Assembly: GCA_009617715.1 (NCBI GenBank)
Contig: VTFK01000046.1
Location: forward strand, 1,612,001-1,676,000
DNA: 64,000 bases
Source: Plectrocnemia conspersa
Lineage: Eukaryota; Arthropoda; Insecta; Trichoptera; Polycentropodidae
Direction of reading: 5' to 3'
In this document: in pieces, positions 1 through 15,000 of the stretch
Position numbering within the stretch: the first letter of the stretch is position 1
Layout of the letters: every line of letters starts with the position of its first letter
Made by a program: the position numbers and the translations under genes
The notes under the pieces: model-generated
Database searches by the model: none
Told to the model about the DNA's origin: nothing
The model's input: only the letters and a program-made list of their open reading frames with translations

Positions 1-2588
1 TACATACAAATTGTTATCTCATATTTGTTGTACAGTATAAAGCTTTTAATATTTTGTATTAGAAGCTCAATTAATTACAAATTCTAGTAATTTTGATACA
101 ATGTTTATTTGAGCAATTGTATATTAAAAAAACTCACATATAAAATTTTGTTATAACAATCATAACATTAGTTGTAATATTTATGTGCTTAAAGCACATT
201 TACTTTAAAAAATATTTTTTTTTATATCATTTTTGTGACTACGAAACCAAACATGATACATTTTGTTATGGACAGTGTATTCATTATATAATTTGTATAT
301 AATATACAGTCTTACATTTATAGGAGAGATTTTACTCTGTTACATATATTGCTAAAAATAACACTCTACGTCGTTTTATATTATTTTTGAAACAAGGACA
401 TATATAATGTACATATGTCTGAGAAATAGCAGTTAATTATCCATTTTTTTAAAGACTACTTCTTTTACTAATTACAATACGAAATAAACGAAGAGTTCGT
501 CTATTTGTAATATTCATAAAATGTCCTTAAATCATTTCATAGAAGATTAACGTTAGATAAAGATTAGAAAGGGCATAAGATGGAAGTGTTGAAATGTGTT
601 AATGATTTAAAAAATAAATAATAACAGTTTTTGGCAAGTGTAAATTAACAACAAATAAAAAAAAAGCGATAAATGTATATCACAGATGTTGTCTTGTCAT
701 AGACACAATTCATAAATACGCAAGTACTTCTACACTGTTAAAAAAATAACGATACATATTTATGAATGTGCATATCGAGAAATGAAAATAAAAACGTATT
801 GATCTTAATTTGTATTATAAACACATCAATAAAAGGTTATCCATATCAATTTACCTTGCCACAATTAGGCACAGCTCTCTTAACGTATATTATATATTAT
901 ATAAATATTTACAATCACGTCAATATGGCAATAAAAATATTGTATTTGAATTATATTGTTAGGCAAAATCATAAGCACAATAGAACTTCAAAAATCTAAG
1001 AAAATACTCAATAAGAATTGACACAGTTTAGTTTATTTAAATGAGCCTGTATTTTCCTTTAGTATCAAGTAAGACTGCTAGAATCTCAGATTGTTAAAGT
1101 TCTAATGCATCTCAAAATATGCAAATTAATATGATTATATAGTTATTTACCTATGTATATGTACACCATAACTCGTTCTAGTCAATTTTCATACTTCAAC
1201 CAATTCCTTAATAATATTTGATTAATAATTTTGTAATGTATATAAATTATAATTAAAAATAACATTTTCTAATAGATGATTAGAAAAAAGGCCACACGAA
1301 GATTGCAAAATATTTTTTACTTGAACATTAAGACTTTTTCTGTGGGTTATGTTTTGTGTGGACTTTTTCTGTGAGGTATTTTCGTGGGCTTTTATACCCG
1401 AACTTATTTTCTTCTAGTAATACATAAAAATATCTATCCAAATTTATAAATTTATTGTTAAAAAAATATTTACGATAAGACACCCCATTCTAATAATCAT
1501 ATTTACTGATTTATATGTTTTATCAAATTTTTTTATCAGGAAGGCTCAAGTTTTGTACGATCTACAAAAAAGCTCAAAAGATAAACAATGAATTTAGGGA
1601 ATACGTTTCTATACTGTGTCCATTGTGCACAGTCAATACTAAGCATACCAGTAGTGTTGCGTCTATATAAGCTGTGGAAGCGCCGGTTACCTTTTTATTT
1701 CCCATATGAATACATCATCTTTGCCATTTATGCAATCACTACAATTGAAATGTGCATGTTTATTACACATTTACCATAATGACCAGTGAATTTCAATGTG
1801 CATATTTGTTAAATAGCGGTGTTTCGCATTGCAATAATAAGAAATAAAATATTTCTAAGAATTGATCACTATATACAAATATGAATTATGCTAATTTTAT
1901 TTATTCTTGTAAATGTATGCAATTTAAAAAAAAAATAACAGACATAAATCATTCTTTCCTTCCTCACTTACAAATATACTTTCATATTAACTTTGAACAT
2001 CAGGCAGAGTATAGAAAAATAAACTTCCTTACGTTAAAATATCTGTTAAAAACTGTCACCTCCCAACGCATCACATATTCGTGTAAAACAGACTTGCTTA
2101 TTCGTATAGGCGTATTTGTAATAACTATATAACATTGAAATAAACATGTATAAACTCTCTAAGTACATCAATGTTGATAAAATTCATAAATTAAGAAATA
2201 ATGCAATAATATATAATATGATTTTTATATATATATATATACATATATATTTATCTCATAAGAATAATGGAAGCTTCATCACCGTGAAATTACATCTCTT
2301 AAACCGCTCACATCCAAACATTTAACACTTATATCTTATTTACATATAGTTTTATTGTGTGTATATCTTTCAATTTCATGTTAGTTGATGTTGAACCTTT
2401 TACGGCGTCTTCATAACTCGCATTAGTCATGGGTGCACAGCGTTGAAATGATTTTATATAATCCATGTTTATAAAAAATCATACTGAAACATAGATAAAA
2501 TATATGTTAATTTATTCAAAAGACATACAAATACAACATCAACACATATAATACTATTTCTTTGTATATATTTCAAAATTGTATGAAA
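1..2588. other. AT-rich sequence without a recognisable gene
   Basis: Small open frames at 766-999, 1588-1779 and 1881-2132 have AT-driven composition and no family features. A TA microsatellite lies at about 2228-2251. Nothing else is supported. Confidence 0.6.
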
Positions 2589-2596
2589 CTATAGAG
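2589..2596 (+). repeat. Left 8-bp target-site duplication of the hAT element
   Basis: CTATAGAG, repeated exactly at 5161-5168. Eight-base duplications are the signature of hAT insertion. Confidence 0.9.
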
Positions 2597-5160
<2,564 letters not shown>

Positions 5161-5168
5161 CTATAGAG
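5161..5168 (+). repeat. Right 8-bp target-site duplication of the hAT element
   Basis: CTATAGAG directly after the right inverted repeat, identical to 2589-2596. Confidence 0.9.
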
Positions 5169-5724
5169 GAATACAGAATTCCAAATAAATTCAACATTGG
5201 CAAAATTACAATAAACAAAGTTAAATGCTGCAAAATTCTTGCGTGATTTTTATACCTCGAATTACCTACGAAAATGTTCTTACATGCCTTCTTTAATTAA
5301 TGTTTTTTTTATTTATTTATTACAAATCTGCTCGCAGCTGATAATCGCTGAGCATTGACGGATTGTCTACACCACCCTTAGCAACTTCAAAAAGTGCTTC
5401 ATTGAATACATGCTATGTTGAGAAAGCAATGAGTTGTATTTATCTCCTAGCAAAAAGGCACTAGAATACAAACATGGAGTACATCGCTTCACTAGGATTC
5501 TAGAATATATTTAACATTGTCTTTGACGAAACAAAAATGAGTATCAAGTAGACCTTCTAGGGAAGTTCTTAAAGAGGGTATATAGCACTGTATACAATAG
5601 GTAAAAGACTTCGTAGTAAAATCTTTAACTTAAATACAAAGTCAAAGTCAAATTTGTTTAAGTAAAATCGAAAAGTACAGAATTTTTTTTTCTTTTTGCA
5701 ATTAGTCTTGAAAACATAAAATCA
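5169..5724. other. Downstream of Nmdar2 stop, no gene; possible 3' UTR
   Basis: Mixed composition; 5325-5580 is less AT-rich than its surroundings but has no open frame I recognise. On the minus strand it is probably the distal 3' UTR or 3' flank of Nmdar2. Confidence 0.4.
5309..5322 (-). promoter_or_regulatory. Candidate polyadenylation signals for Nmdar2
   Basis: On the minus strand this run reads as overlapping AATAAA hexamers, about 670 nt after the TGA at 5989. If used, the transcript would include the MITE at 5725-5948. Such runs are common in AT-rich DNA, so usage is a guess. Confidence 0.3.
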
Positions 5725-5948
5725 TTACTTTTAAAAGTGAGGTAAGTCCATTGGGCTCTATTAAAAACATGTTTTTTGTTTAAATAACGCGAATATAATT
5801 ATTGCATATGAAATTTTTATGATAAAAGACCGTAAACTATATAAAGTAAGTCGATTATTGCTTACTAATATTTTTAAATCAGTTCAAACGCAAACCATTA
5901 ATTATCCAACAATAACATAACATGGACTGGTCCCACTTTCAAAATCAA
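5725..5948. mobile_element. 224-bp MITE in the Nmdar2 3' UTR
   Basis: The ends are inverted repeats (TTACTTTTAAAAGTGAGG at the left; the right end reads TTGATTTTGAAAGTGGGA on the other strand), and both continue toward a shared AGTCCA block. The last 70 bp closely match the right end of the larger element at 60275-62034, including the block with TCAGTTCAAACGCAAA. It lies 40 bp past the Nmdar2 stop codon. Confidence 0.8.
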
Positions 5949-5988
5949 TGGCTCATATATTTTTTATACATACATTGTGACATGGCAA

Positions 5989-6034
5989 TCACAGTACTGT
6001 TTCCATTTCCGCTATTTCTGTCGTCCGATTAGGT
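5989..6034 (-). CDS. Nmdar2: Nmdar2 terminal exon ending in ETVL
   Basis: 46 nt; acceptor TTAATTTCAG. It completes an Arg codon and encodes [14 protein letters not shown] followed by TGA (5991-5989). The terminal TVL fits a class I PDZ ligand (S/T-x-hydrophobic), as expected for NMDA receptor anchoring to a PSD-95/Dlg-type scaffold; vertebrate GluN2 tails end in ESDV. The intron before it is only 65 nt. Confidence 0.83.
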
Positions 6035-9000
6035 CTGAAATTAATGTATAAAATTATTAAAAATTAATTATATAGTTCTAAATGACTTTGTTAAATTACC
6101 GATAAAGATCTCGTGCACTTCCACCGATGTAATCCGACACAAGAAGTTGACTTCTTGTCATATCTCTTGTTCCTGCTCTTAATAAATCTGACGCACTTGC
6201 TAACCTATAAAAACAATGGATTTTTAATATGGAATAATAATTTAATGTATGTATGTATTATATATGAGTAACACTTATTGATCATTCATCAATAATGTCT
6301 TGATTACTTTTGTGATATATTTCAACACAATGTGAAAAAATATGTTATAATTCTCATAGATAATAGCTATAATATTAATAATCAGAATGTTTCAATGTCA
6401 TCTAATTAAATTTTAAGCAATTGCTTTTATACATAATCCTTGATTTAATATTGTGGAAGTTCATACAAAGAAAATATTTTAATATTTTTATAGAACATTC
6501 AACGATGAAACATTCATTATTAGGAAACACTTAGGTTTTTTTTATCTTTTGTGATAAAAATCTGCATACAGTACATAATTTCCAATATAAAAAATCTAAG
6601 ATATCTGTTTTTATTTAATTGTTATTAATGTTTGACCAGCTATTTTTATTAATAGTGTAATGTCTAGGATAATGTTATATTTTGCTGCTAGAAATTAAAT
6701 ACCATATGTATTGTTTTATTTCGGCCGTTATATATAAATATTTGTAAAAGCAAACACTAACATCAATTTATAACATATATAGACTTACCTCCTTGAAATA
6801 TGAAATATTATATTACTGAGAATGCAAATTATATCCTAAAAGCTCCATATAATATGTGGTATTTTCTTATTATATTTTTTAAGAAAGCGTACAGATTACA
6901 TTATAGTATAACAATAAAATCTTTTATTATACATAATAATTATTATTCCTGTAAATATAACACATATGTATAATAATTACAATTACACTTAAACATCAAA
7001 ATTTATAACACAGACACAATCATGCTCATATATTAATTAACACATAATTATTACATAGAAATATATTTTACAATTAAACACCAATATCAGATATAATAAA
7101 ATAATGGAACTTATTAGTATCTGGAAATTCATATTATTATATAGTTTCATAAAAAAATGGCCCATTTTTATACTACAAAATAAAATTTAATATGTTAAAA
7201 TATGAAGAAATATAGGTGATGATATGTTTCTAATCTGTATAGAAATTAATAGATATATAGATATTAGATAATATGCACGACAGCAGTTGTTTCTGTGAAA
7301 CCTTCCTTTTTTTTGGTGTAACTCGTTATTCAACAAATCTAATTATTATTTATTGATATCTTATTAATGAATATTTATTAGACAAGGATCATATAATAGA
7401 AACAGATAATAATCAATGTCAAGGATTGTGTTTCATACATTTTAGAAAATTATTATGTGGCGACCGTTGCTGCACCCAATGAGATAACGAAGTTTCTTGG
7501 AACTAGATTTAAACTGCTTTCTGTTTTTCAGACTAAATTTTAACTATTTTCTAGGAAAAATAAAAAGCGGTGCTCATCGAAAAAAAATCAGTGTCATATG
7601 TTTCTAAGAAGTATTCATAAGCCCTTCTCTCCATGGAGTTCCAAGGATGTAAGGTTTTGAACTATGCCTCGTGACAGTTTTAGAAAGAGTTTTCAACTTT
7701 ATTTGGCTGGGCTCACATTTAAGGCATCCTCCGCAAGGCCACTCCCATCGAAAATGCAGTCATCAGAGTAACATCTATGAAATGAGATTCTTTCTAGAGG
7801 GCTAGCCAAAAGTCTGCGCCACTTTGTCCTCCTAAAGACGACGACACCAGATGCCGTAGCCCAAGATTCTGTGTCCCCATATAATGTACTTAGTAAATAG
7901 TGTCCTTAGTGGCGCGTGTTTTATCAGTGTTTTCTTTTTTACACTATATTTCATTGATTACTTGCCCGGTCCTATATTAATTAATGAACAATTATACTCC
8001 GTCCAGTATTAAAAGACAGGCCACAATATGAGGTTAGTTTTCTGGGGGGGCAATTTATGTATTTATATATAGGCTAAATCTTGGCAGCACTCTGATAAGA
8101 CTGTGACATAGGCAGATTCTCTTGGCGTCTTTGACGGACTCACACAGGCGGTGCGTGCCTCGTGCACCGCTCACCGAGCATCATATATTATGACATGTAA
8201 CTTCATATACTTTTAATGAAATACTACTGCAGCGGATTAATCTGTATATAATTGCCACCCATCACCATGCGTCGCCAAAGTTTATGTTTTCAAAATATGG
8301 AATGTTAATAAATAATGAGAAATGAGAGTGGTTAAGTAAAAGTTGATCCCCTTGGAATCCCATCTTTCGAATGAAAGTGGTTCCAGGGACCATCAGGAAT
8401 CAATGCATTATCTTTCAGATAACAATTTGTCATCCCCACTATAAGTGAAAATATTGTGATTTTTATTTGCATTCCAAAACATCACACAGCACATCAAAGC
8501 TGGGCTACTCTAGACAATTGGCAAAATAAAAAAGAATTGAGCCCAAAAATATTCGTTCTTCGTCTTTTAATAATATGGAGCTGGAGTGTCTTGCAAGTTA
8601 TAGGTAAACATACAAATATTTATTATGGTCATATACTTCTAAAATCAGCCAAATCACGTGAAACATTTTATTTTGATAATAAATATTTGGTTCAATTATT
8701 TTATGTATAGCTATCGTTTGACATGCAAATTAATTAATAAGCTTTCAATGTATAATTATTAAATTTAAAATATAAATGTTTTTTTTTAAATAAATACTGC
8801 AATTGAAAGCTTACTGTAATGCCGTGCAAAGCACATACATATATGTATATCGATGATATATTTTTTTATATATACTTTTCCTTAAACAAAATATATTAGT
8901 ATCACTATAATAAGACTATATAGTTAGAGTACATTTGTATGTTATGATTATTGCGTATATGTAAATGTTGCGTCAGCGGCTCTGGATGTTCTTTTAAGGA

Positions 9001-12000
9001 TGATCTATTTATGACAATAATAAAAATATTTAACCATGATGCATGACGTGGACTTACTCTGATATTCTTGATTCACTGGCAGAGATATCAGTAAACGCTG
9101 TAGTGTCAGCCGGCGACTCCATAGTTCCGACGCACGGCCAACAGGATCGGGAGCGTCCTCTCATATGCCTTATTAATAAACCGAACATCGCATATGTACC
9201 GTTTTGTTCAAAAAACACGTATATTTTACAACAAGAACCACATACGGAGCTTTACGGTGTAGAAAATCGTTTCACGGAAGTGAAACGCACAATCAAACTG
9301 CAATATAAATAGCGTTTGCAGTTTGATTCAAACAATATCAAATGTCTACGCCACAGTGACAATTAGAAAATGCCAAAAAAATTTAGACAAATATTTACCG
9401 AAAGGTTGATTAAAACAAAGCATGCAAACTGCTCATTAAACTCGGATATGAAACGTGTTGAACAGGAAAGCCAATTTTAAAGGAAAATGTTAACTACTGT
9501 GTTGAGAAAGTATTAAGGAAGTGATATTTTTGTACGAATTGTGTGCTGATTCAACAGTGACATCACCGTTTATAAATTTATAGTAATATAAAGTTTGATT
9601 AAACGTTTATTTTACCTTCTGTGAGGCGGTTTTAAGCCGTGCGCTTCCATTTCTTTCAGCAGCTGTCTTATGCGTAACCGTGCCATATCTAACTCATGTC
9701 TAGCTTTCCACAGTCTTGTATCACATATTGGATCTGTACAACGATGCTGTCTTATAATATCAGTGGCTTCGTATACGGCACCACGGAATGTTAACGATTT
9801 TCCTGAAATCATGTGTAACAGAACTGTTTAATTTTATATTATATTATAGTACATAATCTTGCCATTAAACTCTAAATTTAAAAATGCTAGTAAAAATATA
9901 AACGTTTATTTTATTTTTTTGTAGACAAGAAAAAACCGTTACTGAAACTCATCAGCAACTATGAAGGGCATCCATTGTCACTGATAAACTCGTTCAAAAA
10001 ATATTTTTTAATGTATTACCTAAGGAGAATTTAAATAAATACCAAGGATAACTTACCCATTGATAACGAAATAAGAGCACAACATCCTCCTTGATCCGTT
10101 TTCGCTAAGTGTTTTCTTATATATTTAAAATACATATGCTCCATTAATAAAAGTAAAGCTGCTAAAAGAATCCCAGCCATTAGGAGCAGGAAAGCTGAGA
10201 GAAACTGCTCCAAAGCCAAAGGATCCGACGACTTATGCTCTTGTTTACCAGGCTTACAAGTTCCAGTCATCCAGTATCTGAAATTAATATTCATATACAT
10301 AATTTTAATTTATCTACGAACGTAGCCGCCAATATTGACATACAAGTTTAATAGGTAATATTTTAAATTTCAATCAAATAAATTGTGTCAATTTGGTGAC
10401 AAATTAGATTTAATATATACAAATGTAAATAATTGCCTAGTAATTAAGAGCGATTTCACATTAGTGCTGGAAGATAATTATCACCCGGCGCAAATGATAA
10501 AGTTAAATATAAATAAAAATAGCATAATTACGAATGGGGTGGAATACGTGAACGATCTGATTGTATGCGGATGGTCCTTTAGATTGTAATTAATTGAATA
10601 ATTTACTTTTAGTAATAGACTGAAATCGAGTGGGCGAATGCGTTGATGTTAAGTCTTCCCTAGCGGCCTTCTATGAGGTGCTCTACTGTGCTTTCGATCA
10701 GCACTGATGTGATATATCTTAGATGGTTTTCTCCTGAGAGCGTTTCATTGCTAAAAAGAAAGTACGCCTTCCATAAGTTATGGAAGAGATCAGGACATCC
10801 GTTTGCTCTCGAGGAATTTCGTTCATTAAGAGCGGCGTTAAGTGTTTGATATTTTTCTGTCATCGCAATTATTGCAAAAGTTACCAAAAACAAATAAATA
10901 ATGATCCCAAAGCGATCTGGGAATTCATTACCACTAAACGCCCTACTCAGTTGACGCCGAAAGTGATGAACTTCGACGATAAAACATTGAACAGTTCACA
11001 AAATATTGCTGATGGTTTTGCGCAATATTTTCGTTCTGTTTTCGAGGAATGCGCTCAGTCACCCTCCTTCTTCTTGTTCTTGGTCTTCAGTACTGACCAT
11101 CAAAGAAACTGAGCGCTCAGATCCTAAATACGGCTTTAATAGATTGAAAAGATTCTTCTGGGCCTGATTTGATTTTGAAGGATTGCAGTGTCAGTCTCGC
11201 TGCTTTTCTAAAACGAATTTTTGATCTAATTCTCTAGACATCATCATTTCCTGATTTATGGAAATGCGCCAAAGTTACCCTTATAAAAAGGGTGATAAAT
11301 TGTGTATAAATAACTATAGATCAGTCGCAGTGTTGTCAGTTCCTGCTAAATTGTTTAAAATAAATATTCATAGATGTCTTTAATCACTTTTGACAAGTTT
11401 TGTTGGAGTAACAGCATGGGTATCGTCCCGCATGTTCCACTGTTACTAACTTTCTGTTTTTCACCAAAACAGTGACAAAATCTATTGATGCAGGAATTCA
11501 AGTAGACTTTGTATATACAGATTTTGAGAAGGCTTTCGACAAGTTTTGTCATGAGTTATTAAAAAAAATTGTGGAACCTCAGTTGCTTGGATAATTTAAC
11601 TTGGTTATTCTCGAGTTTGTTTGAGCGACGTACAGTTTGTAACCTTTGGCGGCCGATTATCGAAAGAATATTTCACCCCCTCAGGGGTTCTTCAAGGGTC
11701 CAACCTGGGCCCTATGATCTTTATGTTGACATAAATACGGCAGTTACAAATTAAAGTTTTCCTCTGTACATAGATGATATAAAATTGTATAAATGCATTC
11801 GATCTGTTGCATACTCTTTCTCTCTACAGAGTGATTTAGACAATCTATGGATATGGGCTTCCGTTAACTGTCTGCCCTTTAGTGTCGGAAAGTGCCATAC
11901 TGCGCCTTTTTTTTGGCCCGTTCGCCAACAGATTATTTCTACGAACTCGGTGGGAACATTTTGACTAGAGAAACTTCCACTAAAGATCTCGGAACAACTT

Positions 12001-15000
12001 TTAGGAGCAAGTGGAGGTTCTCTCTACACATACACGATGTCTGTGATAAATCTTCTAAGATGCTCGACTTTGTTATGAGGAACGCCTTTCACTTTGACGA
12101 TCCATCAGTTATTCGCGTCCTCTATGATACCTTAGTTCGTAGCATTCTTGAATCGGGATCTATAAATTGGAATCCCCGAATAACCAAATATTCCCTTTTA
12201 GTATAAAAGATTTTTAAGATACTTTTATAAAAGGAAATATGTTTTTATCCATTCTTATATCCTAGCACCTAGGAGCGTTGGGATATGATTCGCTGAATTC
12301 TCGCAGAAAGTTGTATATCACTAAGCATTTCTTCAAATTACTAAAGGGTTCTGTCGACAATACAGCTATTCTCAAGGAATTCCAATTTTGGGTTCCAGAA
12401 GGTCTTCGATAATCATGATCGCGTCCTCTTTTGATGGACGTTGGGGCTAGAACGTCCGCACTTGCCGATTCGCCATCCGGCTCCTTAATACCCTGATATT
12501 GCACGTTTACCTATTTAATGTCAGCTACGAAGAGTTGGTCCGGTTAGTATAATTTAATTTTGATATTATATGATTATTTTTGGTTTGCTTCCTATATGTA
12601 TTATTTTTTGTGTATTATTTTAATTATATATATTTATTTTTTGTGTATTGAAATAATACAATTATTGTTTTCATTATAATTCTCGTGACGCATTGGGATA
12701 ACCTGTTAGGTTACGATGGTCTTAATTTCATTTAAATAAATAAATAATTTAACAGTGCTATTTACATTTACAAATTGTTTTTTAAATACAGACCTTCTGA
12801 GTCTCTCTAAATCTCCATTGGCACGAAAGTCTAATAGTCTTTTATTGAACATCTGAACATATTTCGAGTTTCTACTAAATGCTAAGCCATAGCCAGTCAT
12901 TGCGTACCACGATCCAACTGTCAATAATCGGCAATCTTCATCCTGAAATCATATTTTAAAAATAATTAAAGATCAACCGAAACTGACATTTTAATTTAGG
13001 TTAAAGTAGTTTATGAAATATGATAAGATATTCTTGTTTGATGCATATCATTTTTTATTTTTGTTCCTACCACGTCTTCTGTCACCGTTTATTTAAAACA
13101 TTAAAAACTGGTATATACCACACAACCCTTAACAGTGAAGTCAGCAATGCATGTATCAGTATTGAATAGAAATTTTGTTTTCATTCCTCAAGCTAAACAA
13201 GTTTCTCTGACAAATAAAATTCATGGTGATTTTCTTAAGCACATCAATAATCGGTTTGTAACTGGTCGACAAGTGTTACTCACAGAATACAAGAGATATC
13301 TAGATACGGTATCCATGAGGTTGGAGAAAAGTTGTATTATAATTATAAAAGAAGGCTTCTCATTAGCTAATTAATATATGACATAGTAGGCTGTCTTTAT
13401 CTACTAAATGAAAAAAACTATCAATTTTTAACTGTTGGATATTCCAGAATAAAACAAACATTCAGTAATAATTTAATAACCTAGACTGATTTCAAATAAT
13501 TTCATTACCTGTGATACTAAATAATCTAATACGGTTCCGTCGTAGATGAATGCATCCATTTCGCCGGTTAAAACTGCACCAATTCCATCAGCTACGCTAG
13601 TTTTATTATATCTGAAATGGATATCATACTCTGCTTAGTAAAAGAATATCGTTGTTAATGTAATTGAATTTTATTTTACTTACGTTCTCATATACGAGTG
13701 CATGTCTTTGAAGTATCTCGCTAAAGTTGAATCTGTATGACTCCACGGAATCGTTCCGAACTTGAACATTGGTTTGTGTGAGAAAGGACGTTGTAAACGA
13801 TGATCATCCAGTCCAGAAAACTCGTGGAACTCTTCTCTAAATTATTAAAAAAATATAATTTTAGTAAAAACATTTATTAAATTCTTTTTGAAATAAAATG
13901 TCTAAATATATTGTTTTATTTATTAAAAATACTTTAATACTAAATATCATAAAAATGAAATATATAAATATCTTTAAATTAAATATGTGAGAAATTTATG
14001 TTTATATTGTATTCATATTTTAATTTTATATGTAGTCATAAGAAAGATTATAATGTAATATTTACTTCGGAATTGATCTGATATATAATTTAATTAAAAT
14101 ATTTTTAAAATTAAATATGATAAATGTTTATTTTCATAATATAAAATGATAAATGTTTATTTTAATTGTAAACACAATAGCCGTAAATATTTGACATTTG
14201 TCATAACAGCGTAAAACACGAGCATGTAAATTTTACACAAAGCACTAGAAATGGCGTCCATGTTAAAATTGTTTAAATTGATATCTATAATTTAAATGTA
14301 AAAAACATTTCGTTTCATTATACAGTTTATTATTTTGATTATTATACAATTATATTTTTAAAAGTTTTTAAGGTTATTTGGTTGCATATTTATCTTTTCT
14401 CTTTCTACATAGATTTAATACAAATAATTATACTGTCACAACATTATTGAATTATATTATTAAGAAATGTAATTTCGCCCTAATATTCAATAAAAAAGTT
14501 GTATCTGTTATTTAATTTGTATAATTAAAATCGATTTAATTCTTTATTTTTAAAATATAGTTTATGTATAAAAAATTATAACTGTACAAATTAATTAAAA
14601 TAAGTATGTATTGAAGTTGTGCAGTAATATTTTAGAGAATTTTTGAGGAAAAGTTTAATATTACCTTGACATATTTTCATTTCTAATTACAACATACTGA
14701 AGGTCATACATTTTCCAATGATACTTATATAAAATTATATTGCTTGATTTTGTAGCTACCCTTTTATCTTAAACATTTTTCTGTGCATGGAGTGTGATGA
14801 AGTGATAACCAAAATACAATTTGTGTTTACATTTTGGTAGTGCGGCGCCTATTTTAGGCTACTATTGTGCTTTCGTCTGACTTGATCTGCCACTTATCAA
14901 ACACTCATCAAAAACTATGTAGCACTTTTGCGAATATACATACATGACAATAGAATGGGGGTTTTATTTGGATTCATCTACTAAAGATTTATTTTATGCT

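Noticed and set aside
9043..9312. Plus-strand 89-codon open frame
   Set aside because: It is opposite the predicted Nmdar2 tail exon and has no family features; the minus strand explains the composition and splice site.
13135..13374. 79-codon plus-strand frame between Nmdar2 exons
   Set aside because: In a short intron, opposite strand, no recognisable motif.
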